From NCBI RefSeq assembly GCF_007752535.1, contig NZ_CP036426.1, forward strand, positions 6,200,001 through 6,264,000: 64,000 bases of DNA, written 5' to 3'. The notes below the pieces were generated by a model. The model was not told the DNA's origin, searched no databases, and saw only the letters and a program-made list of their open reading frames with translations. Made by a program: the position numbers and the translations under genes. Numbering within the stretch: the first letter of the stretch is position 1; each line of letters opens with the position of its first letter. Shown here in pieces: positions 18,989-27,383 of the stretch. This stretch comes from Tautonia plasticadhaerens (lineage in GTDB: Bacteria; Planctomycetota; Planctomycetia; Isosphaerales; Isosphaeraceae).

Positions 18989-20917
18989 ATGACGATCACC
19001 AATCCGGTCCAGTACAAGGTCTTCGATCGACAGCAAATCGTTTATGAGGGTGAATTCCCCGGCCCGGTGCTCCTCGGGCGGCAGAACGACCTGAGGGTCG
19101 GCGAGTCCGAAGACGTATATCGCCCCCGACGCCTGGGTTCGGATCGGTGGCGGCTAGTGATCGCACGTTACGACGAGAATAACGTCTCCCGGGAACATGC
19201 GCTGGTGGAGCCGCTCCCGGGAGACCGCGTCCGGATCTCCAATCTTAGCAGCAAGCTGATGATCCCGATCCAGCTACCCGTCGAGGCCGTGCTACCTCGC
19301 TGGGATCGCCGGGATCATGACCCTCCTCCATCCCAGGAACTCGACCTGCCCTGCATCTTCCACCTCGGTCCGAAGACGGTCAGGGTACAGCCCGACCCGG
19401 GGCACGATGACGTTCCCCTGCAATCACTCTCCGAGGTCACCCGACCCCCGGGGCGTTTCCAGGGGGCCCCGACCGAACAGATTCGACGCCTTCGCGAGCC
19501 CGACCCGCATCTCCAGGGGGAGATGGTCGACCCGGAAACCCTCGTCCATTGGCTCCAATCGACGATCGCCGTGCTCCAGGACGCCGCCATCGCGTCCGAC
19601 TTCTTCTCCGAGGCAGCCAAAGCGCTGGTCGAGAACATCGGCCTCGACACGGGATGGGTCTTGACCTGGGAACCTGACACCCAGGGCTGGGTCGAACGGG
19701 CCTGCCATTACGGCGGTCACGCGGGCGACGAGGCCGATCGACGCCCCAGCAACAAGTTCCTCAACCGGGTCCGAGACCTGAAGCGGACCAGTTGGACCGC
19801 ACCCGAGCAAGACTTGACGGATTCCAATCGCAGCCTCCTTCCGGTCAAGGCCGCCGTCGCCGCCCCAATCCTCGACCGAGAAGGAAAGGTCATCGGTGCT
19901 CTCTACGGAGACCGTCGGCAAGGGGCACAGGGCGAAGCGAAATTCTCGAAGTTGGAGGCCCTGCTCGTCGAACTGCTCGCCGGCGGCATCGCCACGGGGC
20001 TCGCTCGGCTCGAACAGGAGAAGAAATACGACATCGTCGTCAACCAGATCGAGCTGATCCTGGGCCCAGACCTCGCCCGTGAGGTCCGAGAGAATCCTGA
20101 CCTGACTCGGGGCCGGGAGGCCGAAATCACCGTCCTCTTCGCCGACATTCGCAACTTCAGCAAGATCAGCCGATTCCTCGGCCACAAGACGACCTTCGAC
20201 TGGATCAATGACGTCATGCAGCAACTCTCTCGCTGCGTGATTCGGCACCAGGGGGTGATCGTCGACTACATCGGTGATGCCCTCATGGCGATGTGGGGTG
20301 CCCCGAAAGCGGATCCGGAGCATGCCACCCGAGCGTGCCTCGCCGCAATCGACATGCTGGAAATCGTGCCCGAAATCAACAAGTCGTGGATGCAACTTCC
20401 CGAGCGTATGGGCCTGGGCATCGGCATCAACACCGGCATGGCCTCGATCGGGAACACGGGTTCCCACGAGCGGATCAAGTATGGCCCGCTCGGCAACACG
20501 GTCAATCTAGCGAGTCGGGTCGAGGGGGCGACGAAATATCTCAAGTCCTATCTCATGGTCACGGAAATGACTCATCGACTCCTCGACCCTTCGATCCCGT
20601 CACGCCGCCTATGTTCGGTCCGTGTTGTCAATATCGATGACCCGGTCAACCTGTATGAGATCGTCGATTCATCGAGATTCGCCACGCTCGATCCCGAGCG
20701 GTATCAGGGGGATTGGAACGAACTGCGGATTCGTTACGAAGCGGCACTCTCCGCTTTCGATGACGAGCAATTCAACCTGGCGGCCCAGACCCTAGGCAAT
20801 CTGCTGACCGACTTTCCGAAGGACGGCCCCTCGCTGGTCCTGTTGAGGAGGGCCGTCGACGGCCTGATTGAGGGGCCTGATGACGCCCATCCCATCTGGA
20901 ATTTGCCGGGCAAGTAA
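18989..20917 (+). CDS. FHA-GAF-class III adenylate/guanylate cyclase
   Basis: This 642-residue signalling protein probably makes cAMP (or cGMP). The N-terminal FHA domain, which binds phosphothreonine, shows LLGRQNDLRVGE, NNVSREHALVEP and RVRISNLSSK (about residues 25-95). A GAF-like domain covers about 185-345 (LVENIGLDTGWVL; GKVIGALYGDRRQG). The class III cyclase domain at about 375-555 has the first metal site VLFADIRNFSKISRF, the second in DYIGDALMAMWGAP, and GIGINTGMASIGN. No transmembrane segment or signal peptide is seen, so it is cytoplasmic. It is followed after 39 bp by a Ser/Thr kinase gene, whose product could supply the phosphothreonine for the FHA domain (inference). Confidence 0.9.
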   Translation: MTITNPVQYKVFDRQQIVYEGEFPGPVLLGRQNDLRVGESEDVYRPRRLGSDRWRLVIARYDENNVSREHALVEPLPGDRVRISNLSSKLMIPIQLPVEAVLPRWDRRDHDPPPSQELDLPCIFHLGPKTVRVQPDPGHDDVPLQSLSEVTRPPGRFQGAPTEQIRRLREPDPHLQGEMVDPETLVHWLQSTIAVLQDAAIASDFFSEAAKALVENIGLDTGWVLTWEPDTQGWVERACHYGGHAGDEADRRPSNKFLNRVRDLKRTSWTAPEQDLTDSNRSLLPVKAAVAAPILDREGKVIGALYGDRRQGAQGEAKFSKLEALLVELLAGGIATGLARLEQEKKYDIVVNQIELILGPDLAREVRENPDLTRGREAEITVLFADIRNFSKISRFLGHKTTFDWINDVMQQLSRCVIRHQGVIVDYIGDALMAMWGAPKADPEHATRACLAAIDMLEIVPEINKSWMQLPERMGLGIGINTGMASIGNTGSHERIKYGPLGNTVNLASRVEGATKYLKSYLMVTEMTHRLLDPSIPSRRLCSVRVVNIDDPVNLYEIVDSSRFATLDPERYQGDWNELRIRYEAALSAFDDEQFNLAAQTLGNLLTDFPKDGPSLVLLRRAVDGLIEGPDDAHPIWNLPGK

Positions 20918-20956
20918 GCGTACCTCGATCCACCGACACGACGAGGAGACTGCACG

Positions 20957-23900
20957 ATGTCCGTGCCCAAGAACGAGGAGTCGCTTCGAATCGGCTCGAT
21001 GGCGGTGGAACTGGGGCACGCCGATCGCGTGGCAGTCGTCCGAGCACTTGATGCCTTGGGACGCGATCCCTCACGATCGATCTCGACACTGCTCGACGAG
21101 GAAGGGGTGTTCGACCCCCGTGCGAGGGCTCGGATCGAGAACGCCGTCGGGCTCGAACTCGCCCGGCTCAACAATGATCCTGGGAAGGGGCCGGCTAGAC
21201 TCGGGACCGATCAGTCCGATCACGATCCGCTCGAGACGATGACCGACGCCATCGCCTTCCCCTCGTCCTTCCAGATATCGCCGGGATCGGACGTGAATTC
21301 GATAACGAGTGCCCTCGGTCTCGATGTCGGCGGTGTCGATTTTGTTACGGGAGACATCCGAACCCCCGTGCTCGGACCTCCCTCTTCGATGGATATTCCT
21401 TCCGGCACCCCGTCTTCGGATTCGAATCTCCCCCGCTTCGATCCCAATGCGACGGCCGAGGCGAACTTCGATCTCGCCTCCGGCTTCGACCCCGAGGCCA
21501 CCTCCCACGCCGAGGGGCTCGCTGTCACCGAGGCGGCCCAGAATGCAGCTGCCAGCCCCGACTTCGACCGGCACGACCCGATGCCCACCGCCGGAGGCGA
21601 CCCCGCGGTGACGTTCCAGGGGCCTGGACCTCTGCCCGTTTCCGGCACGTTCGGCCATGGGGGGGGATCGGGGAGCCGGTTCCGGGTCGTCCGCGAGCAC
21701 GCCAAGGGGGGGCTCGGCTCGGTCCTGGTCGCCTTCGACGAGGAGCTGCGGCGCGAGGTCGCCCTCAAGGAGATCCAGGAACGCCACGCCGACGACCCCG
21801 ACAGCCGCTCCCGGTTCCTCGTCGAGGCCGAGATCACCGGCGGCCTGGAGCACCCCGGCGTCGTGCCGGTCTACTCCCTGGGCCGCAACCCCGACGGCCG
21901 CCCCTTCTACGCCATGCGGTTCATCCGCGGCGAGAGCCTCCGCAAGGCGATCGAACGCTTCCACGACCCCGAACGGGGCCCGAAGGATCCCGGAGCCCAC
22001 ATCCTCCAGCTCCGGGGGCTGCTGCGGCGGTTCGTCGACGTCTGCAACGCGCTGGAGTACGCCCACAGCCGGGGGGTGATCCACCGCGACATCAAGCCCG
22101 ACAACATCATGCTCGGCCCCTACGGCGAGACGCTGCTCGTCGACTGGGGCCTGGCCAAGGCACTCGACCATCTCGACCGTTCGTCCCGGACCGAGGAACT
22201 GCCGCTCCGACCGATCTCTGGGGCCGGGTCCACGCCGACGCTCGACGGGTCGGCAGTAGGCACCCCGGCCTTCATGAGCCCCGAACAGGCCGAAGGGAAT
22301 CTCGCTGTCCTTGGGCCTCCCAGCGACATTTACAGCCTCGGGGCGACCCTCTACCAGATACTCACCGGTCATCCCCCCTTCACCGAACGCAATCTGTTCC
22401 AAGTCCTGCTGCAGGTGAGAAACGGCGAATTCCCTCCGCCCCGGTTGGTGAATCCGGACATCCCGCCGGGGCTGGAGGCGATTTGCCTTACGGCCATGGC
22501 CCGTCCCATCGGCGACCGATACGACTCGTGTCAATCCCTCGCGGACGACTTGGAGCACTGGCTCGCCGACGAGCCGATCAGCGTCTACGTCGAGCCGTGG
22601 TCCGTCCGGCTCGGTCGCTGGGCGAAGCGGCACCGGACGCTCGTGGCCGGCACGGCGGTCCTGCTGATCACGGCAGTCGTCGCCCTGACCGTTGGTGCGA
22701 TCCTCCTCAAGCGGGAGCAATCGAGGACCGAACTGCAGCGCCAGTCTGCCTTGGCCGGGTGGAGGGAGGCCGAGCAAAATGAGGCCGAAGCGAAAGCCCA
22801 GAAGTCCGTCGCCGACCAGAATGCCGAGCGAGCCCGGCGAAATGAGGCGCTCGCCCATGAGAACGCACGGATCGCCCAGGAAAATGAGAGGTTGGCTCAT
22901 GAAAACGCCGAGCGTGCCGAGACGCAACGCGCGTTAGCTGAGATCCAGAGGCAGATGGCCGAGCGAAACTTCCAGCAAGCCATCGATGCGGTCGACGCAC
23001 TCCTGACCGAGGTCGGCGAGATCGACCTGGCAGATGTCCCCCAGATGGAACAAACTCGTCGCGACCTGCTCTCCAAGGCTCGCACCTTTTACGAGCGGTT
23101 TCTCCATCAGAACGACTCCCCCGAGACTCGCCGGGATGCAGGTCGAGCTCAGAGCCGACTCGGTGACATCCACGAATTGCTCGGGGAGTATGATGAGGCG
23201 AGGGCCTCCTATTTCGCGGCACTGCAGACTCAGGTCACGCTTGCAGAGGATCTCCCAGAAGATGACGGCCTGGCCGCCGACCTGGCCCGAACCCGCCACA
23301 GCCTGGCGATCCTTCTCAAGAAGATGAGCGAATTCGACCAATCGGAAGCACTCCTCGAGCAAGCGAGATCGGTCCGCACTCGCCTGGTCGAAGAGGATCC
23401 CGGCGATCTGGAGGCCCAATCCAACCTCGCTTCATCGACATACCAGCTCGGGGCCGTCCTCTCCCGACTTGTCGGCCGTCGGGCAGGAGCCAGGCAACTG
23501 TATGAAGACGCAATCCAGATGCAACGCGAGGTCGTTGGCGGTCGAGGCTCACAAGATGAGGACCGCAGGGAGCTCGCCCGCTATCTCAATAACCTCGCCT
23601 TGCTCCTCCAAGGTGCAGAAGGTTCGGGCGCTGACGTCGCCTTCGAGGAATCCATTCGCCTGCAACGCGGTCTGGTCGAGGAACACTCGGACGTCCCACA
23701 TTTTGCAAGGGAACTCGCCCGAACCCTGAACAATCGGGTCCGAGACGCAGTCGCGTACAATCCCGACGTCGCCGAGGGACCTCTCCGCGAATCGATAATG
23801 CTTGTCGAGCGCTTGACCCAGGACTTTCCCAACGTCCCCGAGTACTGGTCGGAGCTTGGGGGATACCTAAATAACCTGGGACGAGCGTTCGTCGAGCGTG

Positions 23901-24697
23901 GCGTGATCGAGGACGATCAGGAAGCCGCCATGAGGGCCGACGATCTTTTCCGGAGGGCAGAAGACGCATTCCGAAGGTCCGAGGCGATCCGTGCGAAACT
24001 CGTGGAAAACAATCCTCTTCGGACGGAGTACCGCCATCGCCTTGCCCTGATCCGCCACAATCTCGCCAGGTTCCTTCGAGGTCGAGGGGATGCAAATCGA
24101 GCTCGCACGAAGCTCGAGGAAGCGATCTTCGATCTCCGACAGCTCATCGAGTCGAATCCACAGGTTCCCGAATATGAGAAAGATCTCGCGTTGGCCCTCA
24201 GCGAGCAAGCGTATTCGATACTCGATGAGGATGGTGGGTTGGCCAGGGGGCTGGAGATCGCATCTGAGGGTTTGGAATTCGCGGAATTGTCCTCAAACGA
24301 CCGTGGAAATGATGCGATATTCCTCGATGCCGTGAGGACGTTGCACTTACAGGTGGCGTGGATCTTACACGACCTGAATCGATACGGGGCGATGGACGAG
24401 CACGCGAACTTTCTCGGGAATTCGGCCGCAGGGGATTCAACCTGGCTCTTCTACGCGGCTGAGTTGTATGTCCGATCTGGCGAACTCGCTCAAACCGACA
24501 ATACACTTCCCGATGCGGAACGGACCGCTGTGGTCGACCGAACTCTCGCTGAGGCTGGCCTCTGGCTCGACCGAGCGGCCCATGCTGGATTCCGATCGAC
24601 CGAGCGAGCCGAGGCGGTGTTCGGGCCCTACACGCAAAATGATGCCATCGCAAGCGCGCTGAGGATGATCGAGTCGAATTCCAGCAAATCTCAATAA
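20957..24697 (+). CDS. Membrane Ser/Thr protein kinase with C-terminal TPR-like domain
   Basis: This is a 1246-residue protein. Residues 1-235 are Asp/Ser/Pro-rich and look disordered. The Hanks-type kinase domain (about 240-540) has the glycine loop AKGGLGSVLVAFDEEL, VALKEIQER with the ATP lysine, and the catalytic loop VIHRDIKPDNIML. It also has GSAVGTPAFMSPEQAEG. The metal motif is DWG instead of DFG. One transmembrane helix follows (VLLITAVVALTVGAILL, about 565-585), then a heptad-like coiled coil rich in NERAHENA repeats, then TPR-like helices to the end. GAGGAG lies before ATG 20957. It is likely co-transcribed with the cyclase. The kinase-coding part is much more GC3-rich than both flanks. 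Confidence 0.92.
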   Translation: MSVPKNEESLRIGSMAVELGHADRVAVVRALDALGRDPSRSISTLLDEEGVFDPRARARIENAVGLELARLNNDPGKGPARLGTDQSDHDPLETMTDAIAFPSSFQISPGSDVNSITSALGLDVGGVDFVTGDIRTPVLGPPSSMDIPSGTPSSDSNLPRFDPNATAEANFDLASGFDPEATSHAEGLAVTEAAQNAAASPDFDRHDPMPTAGGDPAVTFQGPGPLPVSGTFGHGGGSGSRFRVVREHAKGGLGSVLVAFDEELRREVALKEIQERHADDPDSRSRFLVEAEITGGLEHPGVVPVYSLGRNPDGRPFYAMRFIRGESLRKAIERFHDPERGPKDPGAHILQLRGLLRRFVDVCNALEYAHSRGVIHRDIKPDNIMLGPYGETLLVDWGLAKALDHLDRSSRTEELPLRPISGAGSTPTLDGSAVGTPAFMSPEQAEGNLAVLGPPSDIYSLGATLYQILTGHPPFTERNLFQVLLQVRNGEFPPPRLVNPDIPPGLEAICLTAMARPIGDRYDSCQSLADDLEHWLADEPISVYVEPWSVRLGRWAKRHRTLVAGTAVLLITAVVALTVGAILLKREQSRTELQRQSALAGWREAEQNEAEAKAQKSVADQNAERARRNEALAHENARIAQENERLAHENAERAETQRALAEIQRQMAERNFQQAIDAVDALLTEVGEIDLADVPQMEQTRRDLLSKARTFYERFLHQNDSPETRRDAGRAQSRLGDIHELLGEYDEARASYFAALQTQVTLAEDLPEDDGLAADLARTRHSLAILLKKMSEFDQSEALLEQARSVRTRLVEEDPGDLEAQSNLASSTYQLGAVLSRLVGRRAGARQLYEDAIQMQREVVGGRGSQDEDRRELARYLNNLALLLQGAEGSGADVAFEESIRLQRGLVEEHSDVPHFARELARTLNNRVRDAVAYNPDVAEGPLRESIMLVERLTQDFPNVPEYWSELGGYLNNLGRAFVERGVIEDDQEAAMRADDLFRRAEDAFRRSEAIRAKLVENNPLRTEYRHRLALIRHNLARFLRGRGDANRARTKLEEAIFDLRQLIESNPQVPEYEKDLALALSEQAYSILDEDGGLARGLEIASEGLEFAELSSNDRGNDAIFLDAVRTLHLQVAWILHDLNRYGAMDEHANFLGNSAAGDSTWLFYAAELYVRSGELAQTDNTLPDAERTAVVDRTLAEAGLWLDRAAHAGFRSTERAEAVFGPYTQNDAIASALRMIESNSSKSQ

Positions 24698-24814
24698 TTT
24701 GTTGCACTTTGCCAAAGGTGACTCCAATCATGCCACCATCCTGAAGAGCCCTTCCTCCATCGGACGGAATTTCTCCGACCACGGCCCCGGGATGCTACAG
24801 CTGCCGCACTATAA

Positions 24815-24829
24815 CAAGCTCTGAGCTTG
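24815..24829. repeat. Perfect 15-bp palindrome between convergent genes
   Basis: CAAGCTCTGAGCTTG reads as two 7-bp arms around one T. It lies in the 135-bp gap between the kinase gene (plus) and a minus-strand gene whose stop is at 24833. There is no T-run, so a classic terminator is not supported. It could be an operator or a chance palindrome. Confidence 0.35.
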
Positions 24830-24832
24830 ACA

Positions 24833-26473
24833 TCAGTAATAGACGTTGAGCGCGGCGATCACCTCGAGGTCAAACGGTCGAGGACCGGTGACCGGTGTCA
24901 CGATGGCGCCGAGCAACCTCGCCCTCCTCCCGAATTGGAATGAGGTGCCATAGGTTAGGTTCACGAAATCCGGAGTTCCCGCGGGATCGTCGAGGCGTAC
25001 TCCTCGGTGATTCAGAGGGGTGTTCACATGGACCTCGAATATCGGCACGATCGAAGAGAGGAACTGATCGGGATTGGCGGACTCGTAGAGGAAATACCCA
25101 AACGCATAATCGTTATAAAGCATAGTCACATTATTCGAATTGAACGGAATGTCGAGCGAAAAGAATCCCTGCACGAAAAGCCGGCCCGCCCGATAAATCC
25201 CGCCGACGAACGGTTGGATGGTGGTGCTGTTCAACGGTTCGAGGTAGCTCGCACCGGCGAACCGACTCGGGCCGGTCGAGGGGGATACGGCGAGGCCTGT
25301 CGAGAGGAGTCTTCCGTTCGCAGGATCGGAGTAGAGCACATACTTTCCAAAAATCTCCAGATTCCCCAACTCCGTCTCCGTCTGGCCGACACCCCGGAGA
25401 GGGCTGTTGGCAGTGATGGTATTCAAGGGAAGCCTCATCCCGACAGACGTCATCCCGTCGAAAAATGTTTTTTCAAATCCAAATATATGGCGATAAACAT
25501 TGACATCACTAATAGGGGATCGGAATCGATCGTTGACCGACCCATTCACGTCATCATAATAGTTGAATTGATAGATCAACCGATTGCGAGGCGCCGGACT
25601 CTGATTTTCCGAGATTTTTATGGCCCGGATCGACGGAACGAGAGCCGCCGAACGAGCCGGCTCGAAAGGTGACGGGGGCCTCGGCGGAAGCGGTGGCCGG
25701 GGGAGCGGCGGCGGCGGCTGAGGACGTTCGGGGAAAAACTGCAAGACACCCGTGCCGATCGAATCGCCGAATACCTCGGGCGTTGAAAATGTCCCCATGG
25801 AGGCCAGTGCGGTGAGTGAAGTACCTCCGGCGACGGACCCCGATCCGAAAACTCCCTCGAGGGCTTCGGCAGGAATTGGCTCCGCCGCGAGCGCCTGGGG
25901 AGGTTCTCCTGGGAAGGTCGGCGGTGGTATGGTAGACTCCACCCCCACTTCAGGCGAGGGTGGTGGGAGGGTCGGTGGGTTGGTCATCGGATGTTGCTCA
26001 GCATCCGCGGTCGGAGGGACGAACGGCGATTCGATCGCATCCAGATTCGGCCCGGGTTGGCCGTCGATCGGTGGAGAGCCGTTCATCGACGGTGGGGCAA
26101 GGAAGGCTGGCGGAGCCAATGTTCCCGGCGCCATTACTCCAGGAGCTTGCAGAGTCTTTTGACCAGGCGACGGTGGAGCGACAAAACTATGAGGTGGAAT
26201 CGTTTCGGCCTGCTTACCGGGTGACGAGGGACGCCGGGGGAAGTCGGACACCATCTGTATGTTCGCCGCTCTGACCTTGGGGTCCGCCCCCGGTCTTCGG
26301 ATGGTAGTTGGTGTTGGCTGGATAACCATGACATCGGGCCTGGCGACTCGGAAGCCGGCGCGACCCGCATCCATAGTGGATATCACCGATACGTCTTCAT
26401 GCTCGCCAGCATTCGCCGGACGGATTATCGAGAGGCCGATCACGGCGATGGTCAGGCTCCGACAATAATCCAT
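24833..26473 (-). CDS. Secreted Pro-rich protein with C-terminal outer-membrane beta-barrel-like domain
   Basis: This 546-residue protein starts with a signal peptide (MDYCRSLTIAVIGLSIIRPANAG). ATG 26473 is preceded by AGGAGG eight bases upstream. Residues ~45-260 are Pro/Gly-rich and low in complexity (GTLAPPAFLAPPSMNGSPP; PQPPPPLPRPPLPPRPPSP), probably a linker or wall-spanning part. The C-terminal ~250 residues alternate aromatic and polar residues (RLIYQFNYYDDVNG; FVGGIYRAGRLFVQGFF) and end in aromatic VYY, as outer-membrane barrels do. The exact family is unknown to me. It is last in a minus-strand group with the two genes upstream. Base composition is AT-richer than the nuo operon. Confidence 0.75.
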   Translation of the reverse strand: MDYCRSLTIAVIGLSIIRPANAGEHEDVSVISTMDAGRAGFRVARPDVMVIQPTPTTIRRPGADPKVRAANIQMVSDFPRRPSSPGKQAETIPPHSFVAPPSPGQKTLQAPGVMAPGTLAPPAFLAPPSMNGSPPIDGQPGPNLDAIESPFVPPTADAEQHPMTNPPTLPPPSPEVGVESTIPPPTFPGEPPQALAAEPIPAEALEGVFGSGSVAGGTSLTALASMGTFSTPEVFGDSIGTGVLQFFPERPQPPPPLPRPPLPPRPPSPFEPARSAALVPSIRAIKISENQSPAPRNRLIYQFNYYDDVNGSVNDRFRSPISDVNVYRHIFGFEKTFFDGMTSVGMRLPLNTITANSPLRGVGQTETELGNLEIFGKYVLYSDPANGRLLSTGLAVSPSTGPSRFAGASYLEPLNSTTIQPFVGGIYRAGRLFVQGFFSLDIPFNSNNVTMLYNDYAFGYFLYESANPDQFLSSIVPIFEVHVNTPLNHRGVRLDDPAGTPDFVNLTYGTSFQFGRRARLLGAIVTPVTGPRPFDLEVIAALNVYY

Positions 26474-26618
26474 CGATTCGACCTCCTACGAATGCGGGCC
26501 TGCGATTCCCGGGAACCGTTCGGCCTTGGTGATATCTGGAGCAGGAGCACTGGCGGGCTCCTCACGATAACCTCGAAATATCGATGTGGACGGTTTCGGT
26601 CATCAACTCATCGCGGGC

Positions 26619-27383
26619 TCAGGGGGATAGTTCCTTCTCATTTCGGAGAATACGATGAAATCGTTCTCCATATTTGAATGAAAAAAAATTCGCAATCTCG
26701 AATGGCGGATCGGGTTCGTACTGTCCTTCACCATCCTGATAGAGTATCCCCCGCGAGAAGAGCAAGTTCACTCGCCGTTTGACACAAAAATGTTCATAGT
26801 CCCATCCCCAGGTGCCCTCCTTCGCGAGACGAGGAAATTTAGGTCTGTTGACGAGCGATGCACCTCCCCCGACATAGTATCCGGTGTAATTGGATCCGAC
26901 GGATGGACGGGCCGCGTGCGAGACATATTGAGGGTTTCCGGCGCGCTCCATCGTGTATTGATCCGGGGATATTGGATGTTTTCGGGCAACGAATCCAACA
27001 CCGCGAAATTTTGGAACTTTGGTCCGATACACTCCCGGAAGCGACCGACCATCTTCAAGTTGTTCTAATCGTTGATGATAATTCCGGACCTTCTCTTGTC
27101 GGATCGAATGATACGTGATTTGGGGTCCTGGCATCAGGGGAGAGTGTGACATCGAGCCGCCTGCTACTGACGCGAGGGGATGGTCTGAGGCGGTTGATAC
27201 CTCGCCGGATGAGAGCGTCGTCATGAGAGCGATTTGGAGGAACCGTGAAAACACCCTTTGATTCCTCTTGGGCCAGCGAAGATTGTTCCGCGGTAGTATC
27301 GGAGCCTTGAGACGGGCTGGGGGAACTTCCATGATGACAGACAATGGGCCGATCGACCATCGAGGACTTTCGAAAGTGTTCAT
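26619..27383 (-). CDS. Secreted or anchored protein of unknown function
   Basis: I do not recognise this 254-residue protein. The start ATG at 27383 overlaps the stop of the upstream HbpS-like gene in an ATGA arrangement, suggesting translational coupling. A basic N-terminus is followed by a moderately hydrophobic stretch (FSRFLQIALMTTLSSGEVS), possibly an unusual signal sequence. The C-terminal half has a glycine/aromatic signature (YTGYYVGGGASLVN) and an aromatic block (KEGTWGWDYEHFCVKRRVN). A later in-frame ATG at 27332 is an alternative start. Its role is probably linked to the upstream protein. Confidence 0.6.
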   Translation of the reverse strand: MNTFESPRWSIGPLSVIMEVPPARLKAPILPRNNLRWPKRNQRVFSRFLQIALMTTLSSGEVSTASDHPLASVAGGSMSHSPLMPGPQITYHSIRQEKVRNYHQRLEQLEDGRSLPGVYRTKVPKFRGVGFVARKHPISPDQYTMERAGNPQYVSHAARPSVGSNYTGYYVGGGASLVNRPKFPRLAKEGTWGWDYEHFCVKRRVNLLFSRGILYQDGEGQYEPDPPFEIANFFSFKYGERFHRILRNEKELSP

